Positions 1 to 9,263 of a DNA stretch of 64,000 nt are shown in pieces; within the stretch, counting starts at the first letter, position 1; every line of letters starts with the position of its first letter. This DNA comes from a candidate division WOR-3 bacterium (lineage in GTDB: Bacteria; Hydrothermota; Hydrothermia; UBA1063): contig JBDRYS010000003.1 in assembly GCA_039803545.1 (NCBI GenBank), positions 19,096 to 83,095 on the forward strand, written 5' to 3'. The notes beneath the pieces were generated by a model. The model worked only from the letters and a program-made list of their open reading frames with translations. It was not told the origin of the DNA and searched no databases. The position numbers and the translations under genes are program-made.

Positions 1-1034
1 GTGCACAGAATCAGAGGGAAAAAAGCAGCAATAAATTCATTCATCTTACCCGCTTGTCCAGATACCTTGAAAAACTGTATCAAAGCCCAGAAAAAAAAGG
101 AAACTATTAAAGCCAGGCCAAAAGAATAGGTCTTACCCCTTGCCTTTATCGATATAGCCAAAGGTAATGAAAAGAAGGCAAAAATGAACACTGTCAAAGG
201 AAAAGAGAACCTGTAAAGAAGTTCGACCATTTCTTCTTTATAGGGTAATCTCATTCTCTTCTTATAGGAGACAAGTTTTAAAAGTTGCCGCGCACTCATC
301 TCTTCAATTTCTGTTTTCTTTCTTATGACCTCAAAGGGAGATACTCCGCAGGTCAAGACTTTTCTCTGAAAGGACACAATAGAATCCTTTTCGGGCCTGA
401 TGTACCTCTCTTTTACGTTAAAAAGTTCATAAGTCCTTTCAATAATCAGGCAAGAATCGGCGTCTATCCTTACCACTGGCTCGTTTTTATTCAATACCAT
501 AATAATAACGCCAAGTCCCTTTCTCTCCCTACCGCTTAGTCTTGAAAAGTAAAACAATGTATCATTGCTCATAAAACTAAAATCAGAAACCACCGGATAA
601 TAGAAAAAGTACTCACTCTTCTCTATGTTTGCCTTTCTAACCCTCGTAGAGTTTTGGAGACCCGGAAAGGCAAAAAACTCTCCGTTTAAAAAAACTAAAA
701 TCGATAGCACAAAAGAAAGAAGCAAAGTCTTCAAAATGAGGAGACGAAGGTCGATACCTGAAATTCTCACGAGCAAGAGTTCATTCTTATAAGCACTTTG
801 CTGGAAAAGGAAGAAAGAAGCGATTAAAAAAGTGAAAGGGGCCATTAAGTTTAAAAGAAAGGGGATCTGGAAAAAATAAAACTTTAAAATATCGGTAACC
901 CTTGCTTTATTGGCAATGAAATACCCCAACCGCTCAAAAAAATTTACGATAATAAAAATGGCAACAGAAGCAACTAAAAAGACAATAAAATACCTTAATA
1001 GTTCTTCAAAATAATACTTGTCAATTTTTTTCAT
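1..1034 (-). CDS. LptF/LptG (YjgP/YjgQ) family permease, C-terminus cut by window edge
   Basis: Translating the reverse strand from the ATG at 1034 gives an uninterrupted frame to base 1. It has the YjgP/YjgQ layout: a short cytosolic start, N-terminal membrane helices, a long hydrophilic beta-rich middle, and renewed hydrophobic helices near the window edge. In diderm bacteria this family forms the inner-membrane part of the LptBFGC machine that extracts lipopolysaccharide for export to the outer membrane. LptF cannot be told from LptG here. The gene follows a beta-barrel gene with a 9-nt gap, so both probably share the promoter at 1824-1852. About 345 residues are present; the family is usually 350-400, so little is missing. 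Confidence 0.88.
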   Translation of the reverse strand, partial: MKKIDKYYFEELLRYFIVFLVASVAIFIIVNFFERLGYFIANKARVTDILKFYFFQIPFLLNLMAPFTFLIASFFLFQQSAYKNELLLVRISGIDLRLLILKTLLLSFVLSILVFLNGEFFAFPGLQNSTRVRKANIEKSEYFFYYPVVSDFSFMSNDTLFYFSRLSGRERKGLGVIIMVLNKNEPVVRIDADSCLIIERTYELFNVKERYIRPEKDSIVSFQRKVLTCGVSPFEVIRKKTEIEEMSARQLLKLVSYKKRMRLPYKEEMVELLYRFSFPLTVFIFAFFSLPLAISIKARGKTYSFGLALIVSFFFWALIQFFKVSGQAGKMNEFIAAFFPLILC

Positions 1035-1043
1035 TAAAAACAG

Positions 1044-1817
1044 CTATTTGATGGTGTATGAGGTCGAAATCACATAGGTTGTACCGAGTTCCCTTGAAGA
1101 ACCGAAGGAAAAATCAACTCCATAGGTATCAGTCTTTAAAGAAAGCCCTAAACGAATTTCTCTCTCTAAAACCGCAACTCTAAGACCAAAACCTTCCGTA
1201 AACCACAGTTCAGAACCCAATCTGTAAGTAGTTTTCTCCGGCGTTCGTTCAATTCCCATCATCCAGGTGACAGGCTCAGGCAAATTGAAGGAAGTGAAAA
1301 ACAAAAGCTCATCGGAAGACTTTTCACTCCTCTCATAAAAACCTAAGGAGGATCTAAGGACGTTAAGATGCATCAAAGAAAGTTTGAAGATACTGACTTT
1401 AGCAAATAAGCCATAATCTAATGAAAAAGAAGATGTTGTAATGTTATCCTCGATATTTTTCAGATATTTGACACGAGAGTTAACTCCTATACCCCAATTC
1501 CTTTGTTTAAATCCAGCTCCTACAAGGAATGTATAATCTGAGTAGACGTCTTTTATCCCGCTTTTCAGGACGCCCAGCGCTAAGCCAACCCTTGAGATTT
1601 TCGTAGAAGCAGAAAGATGAAAATCGGTTAATTCCGAAGCAAAGTAATTCTGTCTAACACCAAGAACGCCAGAAAATTTAGAGTCAGGAATCATAGAGGG
1701 GTTTATAAACACAGCATCAGACCTAATAGAAGAAGGGTTATAAAGCCCACCAAGGGCATAAGTCTGAGCTGACACTCCACTTAAGTAACTGACTATTAAT
1801 ATCGCTATGTTCATCAT
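1044..1817 (-). CDS. Predicted outer-membrane beta-barrel protein (PorV/PorQ-like)
   Basis: The 257-residue product starts with a hydrophobic signal-like segment (residues 1-17, ending S-A-Q). Alternating polar/apolar strands typical of a small outer-membrane barrel follow, down to a C-terminal strand ending YVISTSYTIK. The N-terminal 'A-L-G-G ... NP' region resembles PorV/PorQ or UPF0164-type barrels of FCB bacteria, but no diagnostic motif fixes the family. The ATG at 1817 lies 6 nt after a -10 box with no Shine-Dalgarno, suggesting a leaderless mRNA. It is first in a two-gene unit with the LptF/G permease, consistent with an envelope role. The function is not known from sequence. Confidence 0.75.
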   Translation of the reverse strand: MMNIAILIVSYLSGVSAQTYALGGLYNPSSIRSDAVFINPSMIPDSKFSGVLGVRQNYFASELTDFHLSASTKISRVGLALGVLKSGIKDVYSDYTFLVGAGFKQRNWGIGVNSRVKYLKNIEDNITTSSFSLDYGLFAKVSIFKLSLMHLNVLRSSLGFYERSEKSSDELLFFTSFNLPEPVTWMMGIERTPEKTTYRLGSELWFTEGFGLRVAVLEREIRLGLSLKTDTYGVDFSFGSSRELGTTYVISTSYTIK

Positions 1818-1823
1818 AGGAAA

Positions 1824-1852
1824 ATTTTAAATTAAACGGTATCTTTTTGCAA
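1824..1852 (-). promoter_or_regulatory. Leaderless promoter of the beta-barrel/LptFG unit
   Basis: On the minus strand TTGCAA (1852-1847), a 17-nt spacer, TAAAAT (1829-1824), then 6 nt to the ATG at 1817. This puts +1 at or next to the A of ATG. No Shine-Dalgarno is present. Confidence 0.65.
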
Positions 1853-1859
1853 AATTAAA

Positions 1860-4800
1860 TCAACTTTTTCGGAACGCGCCGTCCTCAAAGTTAGAATCAA
1901 TTGTAGACACCTTATATGGATTCTTGTAAACCAATCCGCCTTTTTCGTTTTTAAAGGTACTCACACCCACAATCTTTAATCTTGAGATGTTATCAGCGAC
2001 TTCAATTCCAGCGCCTTTATGTTCTGAAATTACCGAATGATAAATTTCGACAAGATAGGAATGAGAAAGTTTTATGCCCCCACCATTTATTCCTTTGGAA
2101 ATTTTGGAATTCTTGATAATACCCCGAGAATTTTCTAAAACTATCTGGAAACCATTCTTGTGAACTTCGTTATTCTCCGTAATTTCACAGCCGGAAATCT
2201 TCACTTCAGAGCCGTCCTTCGCAATTATTCCATAAGCCTTGTTCCTGTAAATTTTCGTATTATCCAACTCAACAACCGCTCCGTCATCAGCCTTCACGCC
2301 ATCCCCCGATACACTTTCGTATATTTCACACCCCCTTGTTAGACAATTCGATGAAGTAACGGACAATTGCGCTGCACTGGAATTCATCGCATTCGAATAA
2401 ATTTGACATTCTTTAATCTTGATGCCCGAATACCAGGCAAGGTTGATTCCCTCGTCCCTGTGACCAAATATCTTACAATTCTCAAGCTCAACGTAGGATT
2501 TCAATATCCCAATACCTATATTCTCCTTCCCATCGTGAATTATAGAATCCTTTATAATTGCATAGGAAGACCCTATCCAGACCTGTGCGTAACTTTCATT
2601 GTCACTTCCGTTGTTTGATATTTCGCCACCCAAAAATCTTAACTCTGAATTGTAATAAACCTCGATTCCATGATGTGGATTTTGCGAAACAACGGTGTTT
2701 TCCATCTCAGCGTAAGAGAATTCTACAATAGAAATGCCGGTATTGTTAATGCCAGAAGTAACCTTAGAGGAGTTTAATATTAGCTTAGAATTTTCTACTT
2801 TGATCTGGGCAAAATCCTTATTTTCTTGCCCGTTGTTGGCAACCTCGCAAGCTTTCAAATCAGCTATAGAATTAGATAGTACATAGATTCCAAAATTTTC
2901 ATTTTTAGTCACACTGCATTCAACCATCTGCACAAATGACCTTTCTATAACCATTCCTGAAACTCTCGAGCCATTGGTCACCGTTGTCCTTTCAAATTTC
3001 CCGCGGCTTGAAGTAATAAGAATTTGTGGGAACATCCCATCTTTTCCGAGGTTCTCGGAAATGTAGCAATCGCTTACGTTAAAACTGGTATTGGAACTGA
3101 ACCATACTCCCAAGGAATAGTTGCCACTGATCCTCGACTTATTGATTTCTACAACGGAAATATCGGTTGCATAAACACCCGCTGCATTAACCGAACCATC
3201 AATTTCCGAATCACTGAGCTTTAAAACCGTTGATCTGACCTCAATCTGTGCTTCACCCTCCGAACCCTTGTTATTGGAATAAATCCTGGAATTTTTCACA
3301 ACCACGTTAGAATTTGCTTCTGCGAATAGAGCCCTTCTGAAATGGTTATGTATTGAAACGTTCTCAAAGGTAACATTGGAATTTCGTATATATATACCGT
3401 CGTTTTTAACTCCATCATAAATATTAGAATTTTCAACCTTTAGAACAGCTGAAGAGGCCCAGATCTGAGGAGCGTGAAAATTTTCATTTCCGTTGTGGTA
3501 AATGGCACAATCGGAAAGGAGTGCTTCCGAAGCGGACTTCAAGGTAAGTGCATTAAAGAAATGCCTGTAAATTTGAGAGCTAATAAGTTCAACCCTTGAA
3601 CCCTCATCCAGAACCACACCGCTATTATTAATACCACCATGAATCTTCAAATTTTTCAGATAACCCCTCGATGATATAAAAACCATTTGTGGATTATCCT
3701 CATCTTCATTTCCATTCCTTGCAATTTCGCCGTTCCTGAGAAGGATCTCAGAATCGTCTTTTACCTCAATTCCATTGTAGTAATGGCCAGTAACCTTCAA
3801 ATCTTCACACTCTAAGGAGGACTTATCCTCAATGGAAATACCGGAATTATTAATCCCATTTAGTACCCTGCAGTTTTTCAGGTTGGCTTTAGAAGAAACC
3901 AGCTTCAATTGAGGATAATTATCTTCACTATTTCCATTCTCTACAAGCCTGCTGTTACTCATCTGTAAGAAACCGCCGGCATCGATAAAGATTCCATAAT
4001 AGTAATTCCCGCTTATCACGACCTTATCAATGTTTAATTCTGAATTGTCCGCCCATATGCCTGAACCATTTCCTTTGTCTATCTTGCAATTTTTCAGCAA
4101 TACCCTACACCCTTTAAAACGCATCTGAGGACTAAAAATGTCAATTCCATTTTCTTGAAAGTCGGAATTTTGCAATCTTAATTCGGAATTCTCCGCATGA
4201 ATCCCAATGTACTTGCAGCCAGTTAGTTTTGATTTGGATACAAGTACTTTAGACGTTTGGACCTTTAACCCCGCACCATGAATTTCTACCTTACTTAGCT
4301 CCAAAGAGCTCTCAACGGCATATATAAGACCTATTGTTCTTTCTGGTTCCTTAGTATACTTAAAACTCAGATTCTCTAGGATTAGTTCTGACTTAACTAC
4401 TTCAAAGGCAGGCAAAATTTCTGAATAGACTGTGGCTTGTTGAAGTCCGCTGAAAATCAATTTTTTACCCTGTACGGTAATAGGCCTTTCAATCTCAACA
4501 TCACCGGATATTTCTATTGCCAACTCATCGCCTTCTTCAAGATATGTTTCTAAGAAGTCCGCAAAGGAAATAGAGCCGTCATAAGTGTAAATACTTGTAG
4601 CACCGCCCTTTATAACGGTAGCCTTCGCCAATCCTTCTTTTACTTCTACATGATGGCCTTCCTGCAGCCGCGCCTTTCTTTTCATTCTTCTTAAAGATGG
4701 ATCCTCTTCTATCACCCTTATCAGCCTGTAGAGGGTATTAACGGCCCATACAGCGAGCTCTTCTTTTATTCCCGTACCCTCTGCAAACCCCTTACCTATC

Positions 4801-5006
4801 AAGTTCAAGTCTTCTTCCGTTAAGGAACCCGAATCTCTAAGCGTAACGGGAACCTTCTCTTCTATGGCTGAAGATAAGGCATAAACCCTCGACCGTTCAA
4901 CGTTAGAATACCCTGACATTTCCTCCTTTATGAGCGATGGATTTTCAAATATTAATTCACCATGGGCCTTATAAAGTTCCAGAAGGATGTCAAAATACAA
5001 ATCCAT
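1860..5006 (-). CDS. Giant right-handed parallel beta-helix protein with ten ~74-residue super-repeats
   Basis: The 1048-residue product has no signal peptide or membrane segment, so it is predicted cytosolic. Residues 1-100 are helical and resemble a small all-helical module I associate with bacterial beta-helix and signalling proteins (from memory, weak). After a linker, residues about 130-280 form irregular beta rungs. Residues about 286 to 1020 are ten consecutive repeats of 71-74 residues. Each has an Asn-rich turn, then P/A-Q, then S-S, then G-x-N-x-(S/T)GI, then (N/H)xxxGI: about three beta-helix coils each. The repeats differ at DNA level, so this is an old expansion. Start at ATG 5006 is supported by GGGAGG 10 nt upstream. 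Ligand and function are unknown; no pectate-lyase catalytic residues are recognisable. Confidence 0.85.
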   Translation of the reverse strand: MDLYFDILLELYKAHGELIFENPSLIKEEMSGYSNVERSRVYALSSAIEEKVPVTLRDSGSLTEEDLNLIGKGFAEGTGIKEELAVWAVNTLYRLIRVIEEDPSLRRMKRKARLQEGHHVEVKEGLAKATVIKGGATSIYTYDGSISFADFLETYLEEGDELAIEISGDVEIERPITVQGKKLIFSGLQQATVYSEILPAFEVVKSELILENLSFKYTKEPERTIGLIYAVESSLELSKVEIHGAGLKVQTSKVLVSKSKLTGCKYIGIHAENSELRLQNSDFQENGIDIFSPQMRFKGCRVLLKNCKIDKGNGSGIWADNSELNIDKVVISGNYYYGIFIDAGGFLQMSNSRLVENGNSEDNYPQLKLVSSKANLKNCRVLNGINNSGISIEDKSSLECEDLKVTGHYYNGIEVKDDSEILLRNGEIARNGNEDEDNPQMVFISSRGYLKNLKIHGGINNSGVVLDEGSRVELISSQIYRHFFNALTLKSASEALLSDCAIYHNGNENFHAPQIWASSAVLKVENSNIYDGVKNDGIYIRNSNVTFENVSIHNHFRRALFAEANSNVVVKNSRIYSNNKGSEGEAQIEVRSTVLKLSDSEIDGSVNAAGVYATDISVVEINKSRISGNYSLGVWFSSNTSFNVSDCYISENLGKDGMFPQILITSSRGKFERTTVTNGSRVSGMVIERSFVQMVECSVTKNENFGIYVLSNSIADLKACEVANNGQENKDFAQIKVENSKLILNSSKVTSGINNTGISIVEFSYAEMENTVVSQNPHHGIEVYYNSELRFLGGEISNNGSDNESYAQVWIGSSYAIIKDSIIHDGKENIGIGILKSYVELENCKIFGHRDEGINLAWYSGIKIKECQIYSNAMNSSAAQLSVTSSNCLTRGCEIYESVSGDGVKADDGAVVELDNTKIYRNKAYGIIAKDGSEVKISGCEITENNEVHKNGFQIVLENSRGIIKNSKISKGINGGGIKLSHSYLVEIYHSVISEHKGAGIEVADNISRLKIVGVSTFKNEKGGLVYKNPYKVSTIDSNFEDGAFRKS

Positions 5007-5029
5007 TATTTGCCTCCCTTTGTCTAAAT

Positions 5030-5058
5030 ATTATATTGTTTAAACAAATGCTATTCAA
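5030..5058 (-). promoter_or_regulatory. Promoter of the beta-helix gene
   Basis: Minus-strand TTGAAT (5058-5053), 17-nt spacer, TATAAT (5035-5030). It lies about 24 nt upstream of ATG 5006, leaving a short leader that contains GGGAGG. Confidence 0.7.
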
Positions 5059-5115
5059 CCACGGTGCACAAATGTTAGCAACTTAAATTCTTAGCTGGGC
5101 AAAAATCCACAAGGT

Positions 5116-5144
5116 TTGATTATACAAATCTGCCAAATTACAAT
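5116..5144 (+). promoter_or_regulatory. Leaderless promoter of the TPR gene
   Basis: TTGATT (5116-5121), 17-nt spacer, TACAAT (5139-5144). The start codon lies 8 nt after the -10 box, and there is no Shine-Dalgarno. Confidence 0.65.
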
Positions 5145-5152
5145 CTAAAGCA

Positions 5153-8092
5153 ATGAAATTCACCTTAGTTATTTTCATTATAAGCCAAAGCGTGTTAGAT
5201 GTGGGAATAAAATACCTGCAAAACAAGGATTATGAGAAGGCGTACCAAATCTTCCAGCAAATCGTAACAGTCTCAAAAGACACCCCCGAGGGTAAATGGG
5301 CAAAATATTATCTAAGTGTTTCTTTGCTCTACCTTGGAGATACGCTATCTGCCATCGGAAACTTGACGACACTCTGGAAGGAAAACTATGAAGATTCTTT
5401 AGCCTACCTTACTTATAAAAAACTAACGGAACTCTCCACCAACAGAAACGATTCATTGAAATGGACTATAGAACTTTTGCAATACTTTCCCCTCTTCGGA
5501 AAGAGAAAAGAGTTAATCGAGAGTACAGTATCAGATAATTTGAATGACTCCTTAAGGATTATTTTAAGGAAAATTCTCGCCTCCGATTACAAAAGCAAAA
5601 GATATTTGTATAGCTTCGGAACTGACCTTCTCTCGCAGGAGCCAGGTAAATCATTGATTATCGCAGAACGCGAAGGCTTTCCTTTCTTGAAAATAAAGGC
5701 CCTCATAAAATCTGGGGAATACCTGCAGGCATACGTAAATCTCCTAAAAAACAATCCTGATAAGAAAATTCCCCAGGAAGCAATTACCTTTGTGCGAAAA
5801 AGTGGAAATTCTACAAGGCTTATCGGCATTCTATACCCACTTGACCCTGAAGACGAAAAAACATCCTTTGAATTTGCAAGGATTTTGGAAGAAAAAGGAT
5901 TAAGTACTTCAAAATTTAAAAAGGCCCTGAAAAATCCTCTATACACAGCTTATTTCAACTTAAAAAACCTTACCTTGCCCGACCTTCAACAACTCGAGAA
6001 TTTTGAAAGTTCAAACCTGAAAAACTATCTTCTGGCAAAAGGATATTTGAAAGAAGGATATTTATTGAAATCACTTCAGCTGGCTTTCCTCCTTCCAGAT
6101 TCTGCAGAATACAATAGGTTCAAATTGGAGCTCGTCGACACTCTCATCTCACGGGGAATATTTACAAAAGAGATGTTGGATCTCCTCAGTCAAATTGAAT
6201 ACTATTACCCTATAACGGAAAGGGACGAAAGAATGCTGGTTATAAGCAAAGCATTAAAAACAGAATGGAAAGATATAGCGGGAAAACTTGAAGCAAATGA
6301 TGCAACAATAAAGCATAAAATCCCAATTAATCTCGATAACGCTTCAATGCCTGATACCGAGGTTATTAAAATACTTTATGAAAACTTTGACTTTGACGGA
6401 GTGATTCGATTTTCGAGTGGCAAGACACTACCAAGCAGCATGAGACACTACATTGCCAGTGCCTTAATAGAAAAAGGGGTCTACGATGAGGCTGTTAACC
6501 TTTTGGAAAGTGAAAAGGAATCATTTCCCACGCTCTACCTTAAGGCTTTGACAAAAATCAAGGATCCTTCACCCTACCTAAATGATCTTCCCAAAAAACT
6601 TAAAAACACGGATGCATATTACCTCTACCACATCGCCGTTAAGACAAAAAACAGTTCTCTACTAGACAATTACAACACCCCTTATTTCAATTTTTACCGC
6701 GCCATCCTAAAAAACAATGTTGATTCCGCTCTCCAATTTGTAGATGTCAACGATGTTCGAATGCTACTCGAGCTTTCAAAACTCCTTTTTAATGAGGGAC
6801 AATATGAAAAAATCGTTTGGCTAACTCAAAATGTCAATCCTCTTTATCCAGTAGAAGCCCAAATTTACAAAATCAGGCTTAAGGCATTGTTTTCCCTGGG
6901 AGAGTATAACGAGTTAATAAAGGAATACGAAAATTTCAGTGAGCTGATTGGCGATGAAGAACTTTCAACCCTCGCCGCACTTTCCGCATCGAAGTTAAAC
7001 AATCCCGATTTAGCCTTTCTTTTTGCACTTCGTTCTGACAACAACGAAAATAAAAAATTGCTCTCACGGCTCTTTCTTTACAATGGCTTTGCAGAGGAAG
7101 TTGATACACAATACCTGGAAGGCAAAGACCTTCTCTATTACAACCTTGTAAAAAAAGATGAAAGGCGCCTCTTGGATTTTCCACCTAAGGACTCAGAAGA
7201 GGCGTGGATAAAGCTAAAATACTTAGCAGAAATCTCTAAAATGGCCCTTGTGGACTCCCTATTCCAGATATACGCATCTAACTACAACTTCACTGATGAT
7301 GCCAGATTGATCCTGAAAAGCTATTCACTACTGGCAAAAAACGAAATAGACAGCCTCCTCCAGATTTTAAATTCAAATAATATCCAAGATCCAGAAATTC
7401 TTTATCTGACGGGTGTCAAACTCATACAGGCAGGAAGAGTTGATGAAGCGTCAAATTTATTTAAATCTGCTTGCGATTTTGCAGAAGACTCCCTAAAACA
7501 TGAAATTTACTTTCGTCTTGGGAACATAGAAGCCACAAAGGGAAATTTCAACTCCGCTCTCTTTTACTATACTAAAGCCTTAAATTTCGAGAGGAAATAC
7601 AGAAAAGAGATCTACTACAACCTTTCGATCTCTTTTAAAAACACAGGACAGCTTGACTCTGCCTTTGCTTATCTCGAAAAGCTCATTAATGAATACCCAG
7701 ATGATGAGATCAGTATCGAAGCATCAATAAATCTCGGATTTCAACTGGTCGATAAGCAGGTGAATCCAGATAAAGCGATAAAAGTCCTCGAAGGGATTAT
7801 CGGAGTCGGAACAAAAACTCAGGACTGCGAAGCCCTTTACTGGCTTTCCAGGGCTTATATGCTTACTCAAGATCTCAAAATGGCTTTAGCAACCCTAAAG
7901 AGAATCTATACGTATTACAATGAATTTCCCGACTGGCGCGATACCGCTAAGCTGGATGCAGCAAAAATACTTATCTACTTCAATTATAGAGATATGGCCA
8001 AAAACTTATACAACGACATAATAAAAACCCGAGGGCAAAACGACCCATTATCCCAAGAAGCACTGAACCAAATAGAGTTCTTTAAACTTTAA
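5153..8092 (+). CDS. Large tetratricopeptide-repeat protein, predicted exported
   Basis: The 979-residue product has a short hydrophobic N-terminus (residues 1-13), then helical TPR-like repeats through its length. The clearest ones are the first, with 'G-x-x-Y-L-Q-N-x-D-Y-E-K-A' (about 18-35), and a C-terminal run (about 750-960) with 'Y-F-R-L-G-N' and 'A-L-F-Y-Y-x-K-A' helices. This resembles periplasmic TPR proteins of the Tol-Pal/YfiO assembly class, but no lipobox is visible. It is monocistronic, lies divergent to the beta-helix gene, and overlaps the convergent zinc-ribbon gene by 4 nt. Likely a scaffold for protein-protein contacts in the envelope; partners are unknown. Confidence 0.8.
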   Translation: MKFTLVIFIISQSVLDVGIKYLQNKDYEKAYQIFQQIVTVSKDTPEGKWAKYYLSVSLLYLGDTLSAIGNLTTLWKENYEDSLAYLTYKKLTELSTNRNDSLKWTIELLQYFPLFGKRKELIESTVSDNLNDSLRIILRKILASDYKSKRYLYSFGTDLLSQEPGKSLIIAEREGFPFLKIKALIKSGEYLQAYVNLLKNNPDKKIPQEAITFVRKSGNSTRLIGILYPLDPEDEKTSFEFARILEEKGLSTSKFKKALKNPLYTAYFNLKNLTLPDLQQLENFESSNLKNYLLAKGYLKEGYLLKSLQLAFLLPDSAEYNRFKLELVDTLISRGIFTKEMLDLLSQIEYYYPITERDERMLVISKALKTEWKDIAGKLEANDATIKHKIPINLDNASMPDTEVIKILYENFDFDGVIRFSSGKTLPSSMRHYIASALIEKGVYDEAVNLLESEKESFPTLYLKALTKIKDPSPYLNDLPKKLKNTDAYYLYHIAVKTKNSSLLDNYNTPYFNFYRAILKNNVDSALQFVDVNDVRMLLELSKLLFNEGQYEKIVWLTQNVNPLYPVEAQIYKIRLKALFSLGEYNELIKEYENFSELIGDEELSTLAALSASKLNNPDLAFLFALRSDNNENKKLLSRLFLYNGFAEEVDTQYLEGKDLLYYNLVKKDERRLLDFPPKDSEEAWIKLKYLAEISKMALVDSLFQIYASNYNFTDDARLILKSYSLLAKNEIDSLLQILNSNNIQDPEILYLTGVKLIQAGRVDEASNLFKSACDFAEDSLKHEIYFRLGNIEATKGNFNSALFYYTKALNFERKYRKEIYYNLSISFKNTGQLDSAFAYLEKLINEYPDDEISIEASINLGFQLVDKQVNPDKAIKVLEGIIGVGTKTQDCEALYWLSRAYMLTQDLKMALATLKRIYTYYNEFPDWRDTAKLDAAKILIYFNYRDMAKNLYNDIIKTRGQNDPLSQEALNQIEFFKL

Positions 8093-8337
8093 AGTTTTTC
8101 TTCTTGGACCCTGAAAGGGGTTTTGGGAAAGGTATAATTGCAGAACGCACATTTGTAGGGTGGTTTAGCTTGTGGATAAGAAAACCTTTTTCCACAGGAT
8201 GGGCATTCAATTTCAATAAAAACTCCTTGAACTTCAGGGATCCTCTTCATCGAAGAACGGCATATAGGACAAAAACGCGGTTCATCCTCAGATATTATTA
8301 TGTAGCCACAAGATTTACACTCAAAAAAGCTACTCAT
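8089..8337 (-). CDS. Small zinc-ribbon protein
   Basis: The 82-residue product carries four CxxC pairs in order (CKSC, CPIC, CPSC, CAFC), the pattern of two tandem treble-clef or rubredoxin-like zinc ribbons. It has no other domain. Its start overlaps the 3' end of ndk by 8 nt, so it is probably translationally coupled to ndk and lies at the end of the kor-ndk transcription unit. Such proteins usually bind nucleic acid or act as structural zinc proteins; the specific role is not recognisable. Confidence 0.75.
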   Translation of the reverse strand: MSSFFECKSCGYIIISEDEPRFCPICRSSMKRIPEVQGVFIEIECPSCGKRFSYPQAKPPYKCAFCNYTFPKTPFRVQEEKL

Positions 8338-8734
8338 CGCCGAAGAAGCACTTCACTTCGTACTCAAAGGATTCCTGCGAATCGGAGGCATGGACTGCAT
8401 TAACCCTTACATTCGTTCCATATTTGTGTCTTATGGTGGCCGGTTCTGCCTTTGAGGGATCCGTTGCCCCGACAAGTTTTCTTAAATCCTCAATAGCATT
8501 CTCCTTTTCAAGCAGTAAACCAATTACCGGTCCTGAAATCATAAATTCCACAAGTCCCTCGAAAAACTCCTTCCCGCGGTGAACCGCATAAAACTTCTCC
8601 GCCTCCTCTCTTGTCCATCGTTTCATACGGATATTTAAAATATTAAATCCCGCCTTTTCTACCATAGAAATTATCTCTCCAACCACCTTTTTCTGCAGTG
8701 CATCGGGTTTAAGAAGCAAAAAGGTCTTATTCAA
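8330..8734 (-). CDS. ndk: Nucleoside diphosphate kinase
   Basis: The 134-residue product has the full NDK fold signature: N-terminal 'T-F-L-L-L-K-P-D', 'Y-x-x-H-R-G-K-x-F-F' (about 49-58), 'S-G-P-V' (67-70), and the active-site loop N-A-V-H-A-S-D-S. H115 is the histidine phosphorylated during transfer of gamma-phosphate between NTPs and NDPs. The length is typical of bacterial Ndk. The gene overlaps the 3' end of korC by 8 nt and the following zinc-ribbon gene by 8 nt, so it lies within the korDB-korC operon. Confidence 0.96.
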   Translation of the reverse strand: MNKTFLLLKPDALQKKVVGEIISMVEKAGFNILNIRMKRWTREEAEKFYAVHRGKEFFEGLVEFMISGPVIGLLLEKENAIEDLRKLVGATDPSKAEPATIRHKYGTNVRVNAVHASDSQESFEYEVKCFFGDE

Positions 8735-9263
8735 GGGAATAACCCTCCATCAAGGCCTTCTTGTTAAGGTCATGGTATTTCTTAACCCTTCTATCAACGG
8801 CTTTGTAAAGAGATTCCAGTTTTACGATGTCAAATTTTTTAGCAAGAAACCCGAGAACGAACATATTCAAAACAAGAGGGGTACCTATCTTGTTTCTGAC
8901 AATTTCGGTAAAGGGGTAAGCGATAACCTCAGGGCCATCAATGGTGGACAGATCTTTGACATTAAAGGTATCAACAATTACTGTTCCCCCTTTCTTTACA
9001 AGCTTAATAAATTTGTTATAAGCGTCCTGACTCAAAGTAACAAGGACATCGGGATGTTGAACTTTGGGGTAGGAGATCGGTTTCTTAGAAATAATCACAT
9101 CCGATCGAGAAGTGCCAAGCCTTGCCTCAGGACCGTATTCAACCGTCTGAACGATTTCTAAATTTTCCTCAATTCCCGCCGCATCGGCGAGAACCAATCC
9201 TGCAAGGATAAGACCTTGGCCACCCGAACCTGCCAAGGTTATTTCGATCTTATCTCTGTCCAT
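8727..9263 (-). CDS. korC: 2-oxoacid:ferredoxin oxidoreductase, gamma subunit
   Basis: The 178-residue product is a complete gamma domain: glycine-rich N-terminus 'A-G-S-G-G-Q-G' (residues 11-17), then 'Y-G-P-E-A-R-L-G-T-S-R-S-D-V-I-I-S', the family hallmark. It partners alpha, beta and delta subunits in CoA- and TPP-dependent oxidative decarboxylation of 2-oxoacids with ferredoxin as acceptor. Substrate (2-oxoglutarate, pyruvate or branched-chain) cannot be decided from this subunit. It overlaps the upstream ferredoxin-beta fusion by 25 nt and ndk by 8 nt, so all are co-transcribed. The gene symbol is by family resemblance. Confidence 0.9.
   Translation of the reverse strand: MDRDKIEITLAGSGGQGLILAGLVLADAAGIEENLEIVQTVEYGPEARLGTSRSDVIISKKPISYPKVQHPDVLVTLSQDAYNKFIKLVKKGGTVIVDTFNVKDLSTIDGPEVIAYPFTEIVRNKIGTPLVLNMFVLGFLAKKFDIVKLESLYKAVDRRVKKYHDLNKKALMEGYSLE

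Noticed and set aside
285..539. Plus-strand open frame within the LptF/G gene
   Set aside because: It is antisense to a clear permease frame, has no family features and no ribosome site.
1953..4151. Beta-helix repeats as a DNA tandem repeat or CRISPR array
   Set aside because: The period is at protein level; the nucleotide copies are diverged, with no identical units or spacers.
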